Assembly: GCA_049965515.1 (NCBI GenBank)
Contig: JBMFWG010000037.1
Location: 1-18,015, forward strand
Source: UBA4572 sp049965515
GTDB lineage: Bacteria > Nitrospirota > Leptospirillia > Leptospirillales > Leptospirillaceae
Direction of reading: 5' to 3'
Length of the DNA: 18,015 nt
Part shown: piece by piece, positions 6,760-13,160 of the stretch
Position numbering within the stretch: the first letter of the stretch is position 1
Layout of the letters: each line of letters begins with the position of its first letter
Made by a program: the position numbers and the translations under genes
Notes under the pieces: model-generated
Databases searched by the model: none
Told to the model about the DNA's origin: nothing
Seen by the model: the letters and a program-made list of their open reading frames with translations, nothing else

Positions 6760-8673
6760 CTATCCTCCAAAGGGAAAAAAGTGGGGAATGGAGACAAGGC
6801 CCCAAGAAAAGGCCAGAGCCAATACGGGAGCGCCTCGCTTCATATAGTCGCCCATGCGGTAGTCCCCTGGGCCCCAGAGAAGAGTATTGACCGGGTGCGA
6901 GAAGGGAGTGAGAAAGGCGAAGGTGGAGGCGAAGGCCACTCCCATCATCAGGGGATAGGGCGAGAGATGGAAGGTCCGGGAGAGGTCCATGGCGATGGGG
7001 GCCATGACCAGGGCCACCAGGTTGTGGGAGAGAAACTGCACCAGAAGCGCCGTCGTGGCCATGACCAGGGCCAGAAGCAAGAGAGGATGGGGGAGAAGTC
7101 CCGGAACTCCCAGATGGGAGGCCAGGCTCTGGCCGATGCCGGTTTCGGAGAGCGCCCAGCCCAGGGGGAAAAGACCTCCCAAAAGCATGACAACCCGCCA
7201 CTCGAGGGCCCCCCGGGCCTCCTCGATGGTAAGACAACCTGTCAGGACCATGAGAAGTGCGCCGATCAGGGCCGAGAGGGAGAGAGGAATCCATTCCATG
7301 ACATTCGACAAGACGACCCCTCCCAGGATCAAAAGGGCGGTCAGGGCCTTGCCGGAGCGGAAGGTCTCCCGCTCGTAACGGTCGAGATAGAGAAAGATAT
7401 TTCGCCCGGAGAGCTCCGAGATTGCGGGGCGCGGGCCCAGAAGAAGAAGGATGTCCCCGGCCTCGATGGTCAGGTCGGCCAGGTGTCCCGGTGCTCGCCG
7501 TCCCCCCTCCCGGTGGACCCCCACGATATCAACCTCGGGGGGCAGGAGAAAGTGAAGCGACGAGAGCTTGCGTCCCACCATGCCGGAGCGGGGGGAGAGG
7601 ACCGCCTGGGCAAAGATCCAGTTCTCTGACTCCATCAGGGGACCGAGTGTTGTCCGGGCTCCCCCGGAAGAAGGGCCGGGAAGAAAGGCATGGACCGGCT
7701 CGAGGGAGACCCCTTTGATGTCGGCAAGGCGCTGGAGCTGGGGGAGGGTTCCCAGAACATGGAGATGTTGCCCGGCGGCCAGCACCTCCTCCCGGCCATC
7801 GGGTTCTTCCGGCGTCTCGAGTCTTTCCGGGGAAGGGACAGGAGCGATCTTGCGGCTCCAGTCCCAGGAGGCCCGGAGAAATGTTTGAGCCCTCTGCCGG
7901 GCCGTGATGGGAGTCTGGTCATGGCTTTTGGAGAGAGTGAGTCCGATGGTGGTGGCCAGGGGAGTCTCCTCGAACTTCTGCCCATGGTAGGGAAAGTCCG
8001 GGCCCAGGACAATCTCCAGGTCATAGGGGCGGTCATCTCCGTTGGAGGGCTCAGGTTCAGGGGATTCGAGGTCCCCGGAGACCCTTTTCCCGGTGAGAAG
8101 AAGCCAGGTCCCCCCCAGAAGAAAGGCCCCTCCCCCGATGGGAAGAAAGTCGAACATGTGGAAGGGATGAACCGAGAGGGACTCAAGGTAGCCCGAGACG
8201 ACGATGTTGGAGGAGGTTCCGATGAGGGTGGCGGAGCCTCCGAGGATGGCGGCATAGCCCAGCGGCAGGAGGAAGGGCTTCCGGGAGAGGCGGGCCTCCC
8301 GCAGGAGGGAGAGGGCCACCGGGAGGAAGAGAGCGGTGGTGCCGGTATCGTTTAAGAACATGGAAAAAAGACCGACCGACAGGATCAGGGCCGGAAGAAG
8401 CAGTCGGGGGTGGCGATGGCGGATCCTCCCAAGAAGCAGGGCGACCTTTCGGACAACCTTGGTGCGCGAGAGCCCCTCGGAGAGGATGAAGAGGGAGACG
8501 ATGGCAATGACCGCCGGCTGGGAGAAGCCCGAAAAGGCCCGGTCGAGGGGGAGCACGCCGGTGAGGGCCAGGGCCACGGGAACGGACAGGACCACGATCT
8601 CCAGCGGAAGGAGCCGCGTGGAGAGGAGAGTAACGACAAAAAAGAGGAGGGACAATACAACGACGGTGTGCAT
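6760..8673 (-). CDS. SLC13/DASS-family permease with TrkA-C (RCK_C) domains
   Basis: The 637-residue inner-membrane protein has helices at both ends and a soluble insert of roughly 200 residues in the middle. FLNDTGTTALFLP (about 107-118) and SATLIGTSSN (147-156) are the substrate and sodium-site signatures of SLC13/CitT carriers, and LSHNLVALVMAPIAM repeats the pattern near the C-terminus. The insert contains at least one clear TrkA-C/RCK_C domain, ending AGDILLLLGPRPAISEL, and a more divergent copy before it. Such carriers move dicarboxylates, sulfate or related anions; the substrate is not decidable here. The start ATG has CGGAG four bases upstream. It heads an operon with the DUF2844 and DUF3443 genes and diverges from the LPP20 lipoprotein gene across 116 bases. 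Confidence 0.9.
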   Translation of the reverse strand: MHTVVVLSLLFFVVTLLSTRLLPLEIVVLSVPVALALTGVLPLDRAFSGFSQPAVIAIVSLFILSEGLSRTKVVRKVALLLGRIRHRHPRLLLPALILSVGLFSMFLNDTGTTALFLPVALSLLREARLSRKPFLLPLGYAAILGGSATLIGTSSNIVVSGYLESLSVHPFHMFDFLPIGGGAFLLGGTWLLLTGKRVSGDLESPEPEPSNGDDRPYDLEIVLGPDFPYHGQKFEETPLATTIGLTLSKSHDQTPITARQRAQTFLRASWDWSRKIAPVPSPERLETPEEPDGREEVLAAGQHLHVLGTLPQLQRLADIKGVSLEPVHAFLPGPSSGGARTTLGPLMESENWIFAQAVLSPRSGMVGRKLSSLHFLLPPEVDIVGVHREGGRRAPGHLADLTIEAGDILLLLGPRPAISELSGRNIFLYLDRYERETFRSGKALTALLILGGVVLSNVMEWIPLSLSALIGALLMVLTGCLTIEEARGALEWRVVMLLGGLFPLGWALSETGIGQSLASHLGVPGLLPHPLLLLALVMATTALLVQFLSHNLVALVMAPIAMDLSRTFHLSPYPLMMGVAFASTFAFLTPFSHPVNTLLWGPGDYRMGDYMKRGAPVLALAFSWGLVSIPHFFPFGG

Positions 8674-8789
8674 CGTGCTCCGAAGCGGTAAAGGGTCGAT
8701 TTAAGTGAGTTTACCATTTTTCCTTCGTCTCTGTTAGTCTCTAGAAGGATGCCGATCTCTTTTTTTGAGCTGACGGAAAGGAGCGTATT

Positions 8790-9608
8790 ATGCCTAAAGC
8801 AATGAATATATTTCTGATGGGGCTGCTGTCCCTTCTTCTCGCCTCCTGCGCCTCGAACCGGACGCTTCCTTCCTGGGTCGCCAACCCCCAGGCTCCTCCG
8901 GGGAAGGATGTGGCGGTGGGCTTCGGGCAAGGGAAGGATGAGCCGACGGCGGTGGCTACGGCCCGCCGCCACGCCCTGCGCCAGATCGTGGACAGTGTCT
9001 TCGGGGAGAGGATCCATTACCGTTACAGCCAGACCGGAACCCATGACTCCCGGGATGACGCCTCGACCGTCCATGATTTTTTCGAGGCGGCCTCCCGGGG
9101 GACCCTCGTGGGCCAACGGGTGGTTCACAACGAGATCGAGCACCTCTCCACCGGCTATGTGGCCTATGTGATGGTGGAGGTCAATGAGACGGATCTCAGA
9201 AGGGCCTACCGGAGGTTTCTCCGGGAGGAGAAGGCTCGCCGGCAGATCTACGAGGCAGAGATGGAGGGGGCCGTTCTTCTGTCGGAGAAGCATTACAGGC
9301 GCGCCCTGGCCTACTACCGGCAGCGACTTCGCCGGGATCCCGGCAATGATGTCTGGTGGATCGGGCTGGGGGCCTCCCTCTTTCGGTTGGGGCGTTATCA
9401 GGAGGCCCTTCACGCCACCGATCGGGCTCTTCTTAAGAATCCCCATTCGTTTTATGGCTTCTGGAACCGTGCCAGTATTCTCGACCACCTGGGCCGCTGG
9501 CAGGAAGGTGTGGCCGACCGGGCCATGGCCTGCCGGATTCGGCCGTCGCAGGCCTGCTCCGAGCGTCTCTCCCTCGACCGGCGGCGGATGCGGGGTCAGG
9601 GAGGCTGA
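8790..9608 (+). CDS. LPP20-like lipoprotein with C-terminal TPR repeats
   Basis: The 272-residue protein begins with a lipoprotein signal peptide whose lipobox, LASC, places the acylated Cys at residue 20. The next residues, Ala and Ser, favour sorting to the outer membrane. Residues about 26-135 follow the LPP20 pattern: LPSWV, a Gly-rich VAVGFGQGKDEPTAVATAR segment with small-residue helices, and a later strand GYVAYVMVEV. Residues about 153-255 form two to three TPR units (RRALAYYRQRLRRDPGN, YQEALHATDRALLKNPH), so it probably scaffolds other envelope proteins. The start is well set by AAAGGAG six bases before the ATG. It is monocistronic and converges on the MarR gene with 28 bases between. 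No function is known for this fusion. Confidence 0.8.
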   Translation: MPKAMNIFLMGLLSLLLASCASNRTLPSWVANPQAPPGKDVAVGFGQGKDEPTAVATARRHALRQIVDSVFGERIHYRYSQTGTHDSRDDASTVHDFFEAASRGTLVGQRVVHNEIEHLSTGYVAYVMVEVNETDLRRAYRRFLREEKARRQIYEAEMEGAVLLSEKHYRRALAYYRQRLRRDPGNDVWWIGLGASLFRLGRYQEALHATDRALLKNPHSFYGFWNRASILDHLGRWQEGVADRAMACRIRPSQACSERLSLDRRRMRGQGG

Positions 9609-9636
9609 TCATCGTTGTTGCAGAAAAAAAGCGTGG

Positions 9637-10254
9637 TCAACCCTGTCGGGGCGGATTGCCCGAGCTGGTGGCGGAGGACGAGGGCAGAAGAGGTCGCAGG
9701 GGGGTCCTGAAGGAATCTCTCATCCGCAGGAGAAGGGGGCGAAGCATATCCATCTCCGCCGGAGTCAGACTTTTGTTGAAGTACTGTTCGAGGTGGCCGA
9801 TGTGGCGGGGAAGGATTTTTTTGTAGAGGTCCTCTCCCGACGGCGTGAGTCGGATGATCTGGCCTCGCCGGTCGTGGGGGTTTTGCGCGCGCTGGATGAG
9901 CTTCTTTTTTTCGAGGCGGGTCAGAACGCCGGTCAGGGTCCCCTTGGTCACCAGGGTCTCGGTGGCGATGTCCGTGCAGCGGAGCCCTTCGGTTCGACCC
10001 AGGGTGACGATAACATCGAACTGGCCGCGGGTGAGCCCCATTGAGGCGATATGGCGGTCGGAGACCTGGAGGAAGGCCTGGTAGGCTTCGACGAGGGGCC
10101 GGAGAATCTTGAGAAAGTGCGGGGCGGGAAAGGGAAGCTCGCCGCATCCACTCTCTCCCGGCTCCTGAACGGAAGGGCGGGAAAGGGTCGTCCTCTCCTG
10201 TCGTTCCGAGCCCTTGGTGGGGGGCGGAGGGCTAGTTGACGGTGAGCGTGGCAT
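9637..10254 (-). CDS. MarR-family transcriptional regulator
   Basis: The 205-residue protein has the winged-helix core of MarR at roughly residues 45-185. GLTRGQFDVIVTLGR leads into LRCTDIATETLVTKGTLTGVLTRLEKKKLIQR (helix-turn-helix), then the wing with DRRGQIIRLTPSG. The core is flanked by Pro/Ser-rich tails, longer than usual for the family. Its ATG lies 22 bases inside the end of the cupredoxin gene in another frame, so the two are translated from one mRNA. MarR proteins usually control their own operon, so this one may tune iron uptake with the ligand or redox state as signal. An upstream ATG at 10323 would lengthen it within the cupredoxin gene and is less likely. Family is certain; the target is inference. 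Confidence 0.88.
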   Translation of the reverse strand: MPRSPSTSPPPPTKGSERQERTTLSRPSVQEPGESGCGELPFPAPHFLKILRPLVEAYQAFLQVSDRHIASMGLTRGQFDVIVTLGRTEGLRCTDIATETLVTKGTLTGVLTRLEKKKLIQRAQNPHDRRGQIIRLTPSGEDLYKKILPRHIGHLEQYFNKSLTPAEMDMLRPLLLRMRDSFRTPLRPLLPSSSATSSGNPPRQG

Positions 10255-10618
10255 GCGCGGTTCCCGGATGAAAATCTCCAAAGAAGTCGTAGTGGCCCTT
10301 TCCCAGTCCCGAGACAGGGACAAGAACCGTCTGTCCCGGCCGGACGACCACCTCGAAGCCCATATCGTAGCTTTCGAATTCTTCCGGGGTCGTGTCGAGG
10401 TTGGTCACACGGAAAAGGAGAGCCTCTCCTGGGGGAACGGAGAGGGGAGCAGCCGTAAATCTGTGATCCTTGATTGTCACCGTAATGGTTTTTTGTGACG
10501 TGCTCTCCCGGGCCTGAGCCGGGGGGAGCTGAATCAAAAGTCCCAGAAGCAGGGCGCCGATTCCTGTCACGGTGACTCCGGGAAGGAGCCGGATTATTGA
10601 GGAAAAAGGTCGTTTCAT
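10232..10618 (-). CDS. Periplasmic cupredoxin-like protein of an Ftr1 iron-uptake system
   Basis: The 128-residue product has a cleavable signal peptide: a basic start, hydrophobic residues 12-30, and a likely cut after AQA (residue 36). The rest is one cupredoxin beta-sandwich. It bears the markers of the iron-transport branch: EFES (80-83) and HYDFFGDFHPGTAHATLTV. There is no Cys, so a normal type 1 copper site is absent; such proteins are thought to bind iron and/or copper and to present or oxidise Fe(II) for Ftr1. It starts 22 bases after the Ftr1 stop with only a weak ribosome site, and its end overlaps the MarR start. The operon order supports the role. Confidence 0.87.
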   Translation of the reverse strand: MKRPFSSIIRLLPGVTVTGIGALLLGLLIQLPPAQARESTSQKTITVTIKDHRFTAAPLSVPPGEALLFRVTNLDTTPEEFESYDMGFEVVVRPGQTVLVPVSGLGKGHYDFFGDFHPGTAHATLTVN

Positions 10619-10640
10619 GTGGTTTATTTTACTCGAGATT

Positions 10641-11516
10641 TCATTGTTTTGAAATGGGGGGGATCTCGCGGGACGACCCCCCGGCCGGGCGTCCCGTCGC
10701 CTGGGAGAGAAGTCCGGGCCGGTGGACCCGGATCCACCAGGCGAGCATGATGCCGGTGTAGGCGAAGGTTGTCAGGACCACGGTCAGGGAGGGGCGGGCC
10801 CGGTAGCCGAAAAAGTCGGCCATGAATCCCCCGAAGAGGTTGTGTTCGGGAAGGATGCGGCTCGTGTCCCAGACCTGGCTCACCAGCGGGGGAAGGGCGC
10901 CGATCATCACCAGTCGGCCGACCCCTGCGGAGACCATGCCGGCGGCAAAAAAGATCAGCAGGACCGAGGTCACGGAGAAGAATCGTCCCAGGGGAACCCT
11001 GACGAGTCCCTGGAAGACCAGGGCGACTGCCCCGATGCCGGCGGCGACACCCAAAAGGCCGAAGAGAAGCTCCGAAGATCCCGACTCTCCGCTCTGGGTC
11101 ACGATGCCCCAGAGAAAGAGGATCGTCTCCAGTCCCTCCCGGAAGACCCCGAAGAAGGAGAGGAGGAACAGGGCCCCGTGTTCGCCGGACTCCAGAAGCC
11201 GGGCGGCCTTCCCCGAGATCTCCCGGGAGAGCTCCTGACCATGGTAGTGCATCCAGACGACCATGGTAGTGAGAAAGAAAGCGGCCAGAAAAAAGATCAG
11301 GATGTCGAGACCGGTGCGGAAGCGTCCGGAGAAAAGGGAGGGGAGGTCCCGGGAGAGGACCAGGACCAGACTGCAAAGGAGGAGTGCGGCAATGACCCCT
11401 CCGATGACATATCGACGATCCTTTGGGCGCCCGGCCTTCTTCACCGTCGTCAGGAGGATTCCGACAAGGAGCGCGGCTTCAAGGGATTCTCTCATGACGA
11501 TCAGAAATGTTTCCAT
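10641..11516 (-). CDS. FTR1-family high-affinity iron permease
   Basis: The 291-residue inner-membrane protein has about seven hydrophobic segments and both REXXE iron-binding motifs of FTR1/EfeU permeases: RESLE (9-13) in the first helix and REGLE (126-130) in the fourth. The family takes up ferric iron after periplasmic handling or oxidation of ferrous iron. The ATG at 11516 is set by GGAG five bases upstream and by the first motif at the usual distance; a longer reading from 11585 would run through the promoter. It is first in the Ftr1-cupredoxin-MarR operon and has a strong promoter with a Fur-box-like sequence ahead of it, which suggests iron control. No peroxidase (EfeB) or M75 (EfeO) gene is present, so the two-component set resembles the FtrB/FtrC type rather than EfeUOB. 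Confidence 0.93.
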   Translation of the reverse strand: METFLIVMRESLEAALLVGILLTTVKKAGRPKDRRYVIGGVIAALLLCSLVLVLSRDLPSLFSGRFRTGLDILIFFLAAFFLTTMVVWMHYHGQELSREISGKAARLLESGEHGALFLLSFFGVFREGLETILFLWGIVTQSGESGSSELLFGLLGVAAGIGAVALVFQGLVRVPLGRFFSVTSVLLIFFAAGMVSAGVGRLVMIGALPPLVSQVWDTSRILPEHNLFGGFMADFFGYRARPSLTVVLTTFAYTGIMLAWWIRVHRPGLLSQATGRPAGGSSREIPPISKQ

Positions 11517-11537
11517 GATCTCTCCACATCCATGTTT

Positions 11538-11556
11538 GATAATAACTCTCATTTCT
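11538..11556 (-). promoter_or_regulatory. Fur-box-like operator in front of the iron operon
   Basis: GATAATAACTCTCATTTCT on the plus strand matches the 19-base Fur consensus (GATAATGATAATCATTATC) at 12 of 19 positions, with GATAAT and CATT intact. It lies just downstream of the -10 box of the Ftr1 promoter and covers the expected transcription start, a position where a bound repressor would block initiation. The match is moderate; the location next to an iron permease gene raises its value. Fur itself is not in the window. Confidence 0.45.
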
Positions 11557-11585
11557 ATTTTATCGGGGCTTTCCCTGAACGTCAA
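11557..11585 (-). promoter_or_regulatory. Sigma-70 promoter of the Ftr1 operon
   Basis: TTGACG (11585-11580) and TAAAAT (11562-11557) on the minus strand each match the consensus at 5/6 and are separated by 17 bases. Transcription should start near 11550, giving a leader of about 35 bases. This is the best-matching promoter in the window apart from the one in front of the TetR remnant. Confidence 0.6.
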
Positions 11586-11616
11586 TGTTCCGGGGCTCCC
11601 TTTTCAGGGAGGGCCC

Positions 11617-11645
11617 TTGGGGTCGAGAGGGGTCTATGGTAGACT
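11617..11645 (+). promoter_or_regulatory. Weak candidate promoter of the beta-CASP nuclease gene
   Basis: TTGGGG (11617-11622) and TAGACT (11640-11645) are 17 bases apart, with TGG directly before the -10 box. The -35 match is only 3/6 and the -10 match 4/6. A hairpin, CTCCCT-TTTC-AGGGAG (11596-11611), lies just upstream, between this site and the Ftr1 promoter. Confidence 0.3.
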
Positions 11646-11679
11646 GTCCTTGTTTTTCCCCCATCTATCCGGAGGTTCC

Positions 11680-13074
11680 ATGAAACTGACATTTCACGGC
11701 GCGGCACGATGCGTCACGGGGTCATGCCATCAGGTGAGCGCCGGCGGACAAGAGTTTCTCGTCGATTGCGGCATGTTTCAGGGCCATGATGACATGAGCC
11801 ACGAGAACAGCCAGCCTCCGGGGTTTGACCCCAAAGAGATCTCGGCTGTTCTTCTGACCCATGCCCACCTCGACCACTGTGGCCGCCTTCCCCTTCTGGT
11901 GAAGCAAGGATTTCGGGGGCCCATCATTTCCACCGCGGCGACCCGGGACCTGGCCTCCATCGTGCTGCAGGACGCCGCCCATATCCTGGAGGAGCACGCC
12001 CTCCACCAGGCGCGTCACGGTGGCAAGGACCTCCCTCTCTATACCAACACGGATGTCTTCGACACCCTGCGCCTATTCCAGAGCTCCGTGGAGTATGGGG
12101 AGAAGGTCTCCCTGGCTCCGGGGGTCGAGGCCATATTCCATGATGCGGGCCACATCCTCGGATCGGCCTCCATCCAGATCGTTGAACGGGTGGGGGGGAG
12201 TCGGACCCGAACACTCTTCTCCGGCGACCTGGGATCTTCGGGCCGGGGTTTTCTTAATCCTCCGGCCCCCCCAGCCGATTCGGACGTGGTGGTGATGGAG
12301 ACCACCTACGGAGACCGAAACCATCGTTCCTACGAAGAGTCCATCGCCGAGCTCAAAGCCAAGATCTCTGAGACCTTTAAGCGGGGAGGAACGGTTCTCA
12401 TCCCGACCTTTGCCCTGGAGAGGACCCAGGAGATCCTCTATCTTTTCCGGGAATGGGATCAGGAGGGCTTCTTTCCGGGGGATTCCAAGGTCTACCTCGA
12501 CTCGCCCATGGCCATCCGGTCGACGGATGTCTTCGAGCGCTATTCCCGGAACTTTTCCTTGGCGATTCAGGAGAGGCTGGACCGCCACGAGGATCCCTTC
12601 CATTTCGAGCGCCTGGTGATGGCCCGATCCAGCGACGACTCCCGTCGCATCAACTCCGCCAAGGGTCCGTCCGTTATCCTGGCCGGTTCCGGGATGCTCT
12701 CAGGAGGACGGATGATGTACCACATCGAACGCGAAATCGACAATCCGGCCTCCTCCCTGATTTTCGTGGGGTATCAGGGGGAAGGAACCTTGGGCCGGAC
12801 GCTGGTGGACGGAGCGCGGAAGGTGCGGATCTTCGGGACCGAGCGTGATGTTCGGATCGATATGGCAATGATCAACGGGTTTTCCGCCCATGCGGACCAG
12901 AGAGATCTCCTGGATTGGTGCCGTTCCATGGCGATTCCCGGCCTGGCCATTCTCGTTCACGGGGAGGATCGGTCCATGGAAGGTTTCCGGAAGGTCCTTC
13001 CCGGGATCGGATGGACCCGTTCGACCATGCCCTCCATGGGGGAGAGTATCACGCTCCCGGGGCTTCCCGAATGA
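11680..13074 (+). CDS. Beta-CASP metallo-beta-lactamase RNase (CPSF73/RNase J-like)
   Basis: The 464-residue protein has the full motif set of beta-CASP nucleases: HAHLDH at 61-66 (motif 2), DAGHILGSA with His158 (motif 3), SGDLG with Asp183 (motif 4), METTYGDRNH (206-215), PTFALERTQEIL (242-253) and SAHAD with His404, followed by LVHGED with His427. The order and length match the bacterial and archaeal CPSF73-like 'RNA specificity factor' group, for example Thermus TTHA0252, which act as two-zinc endoribonucleases. The protein is cytosolic, with no KH domain or tail. Its start has GGAGG four bases upstream. It is followed after 86 bases by the ligase-ACP-PlsC gene on the same strand. The two may be cotranscribed, but there is no obvious functional tie. 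Confidence 0.92.
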   Translation: MKLTFHGAARCVTGSCHQVSAGGQEFLVDCGMFQGHDDMSHENSQPPGFDPKEISAVLLTHAHLDHCGRLPLLVKQGFRGPIISTAATRDLASIVLQDAAHILEEHALHQARHGGKDLPLYTNTDVFDTLRLFQSSVEYGEKVSLAPGVEAIFHDAGHILGSASIQIVERVGGSRTRTLFSGDLGSSGRGFLNPPAPPADSDVVVMETTYGDRNHRSYEESIAELKAKISETFKRGGTVLIPTFALERTQEILYLFREWDQEGFFPGDSKVYLDSPMAIRSTDVFERYSRNFSLAIQERLDRHEDPFHFERLVMARSSDDSRRINSAKGPSVILAGSGMLSGGRMMYHIEREIDNPASSLIFVGYQGEGTLGRTLVDGARKVRIFGTERDVRIDMAMINGFSAHADQRDLLDWCRSMAIPGLAILVHGEDRSMEGFRKVLPGIGWTRSTMPSMGESITLPGLPE

Positions 13075-13160
13075 TAGATTGCCGCCTTTTCCCGGGATTT
13101 CCCCCGTCTGGCACCCGAGCACAGCCTCTTCGGTGCGGCTCCCTTTGGGCCTGAGGGACC

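Noticed and set aside
6190..7294. Extension of the DUF3443 frame upstream to 7294
   Set aside because: The added part is an out-of-frame reading of the DUF2844 and SLC13 genes; homology begins only near the lipobox.
10722..11642. 306-codon plus-strand open frame opposite the Ftr1 gene
   Set aside because: Low-complexity Glu/Asp/Gln/Gly-rich translation, antisense to a permease with both REXXE motifs.
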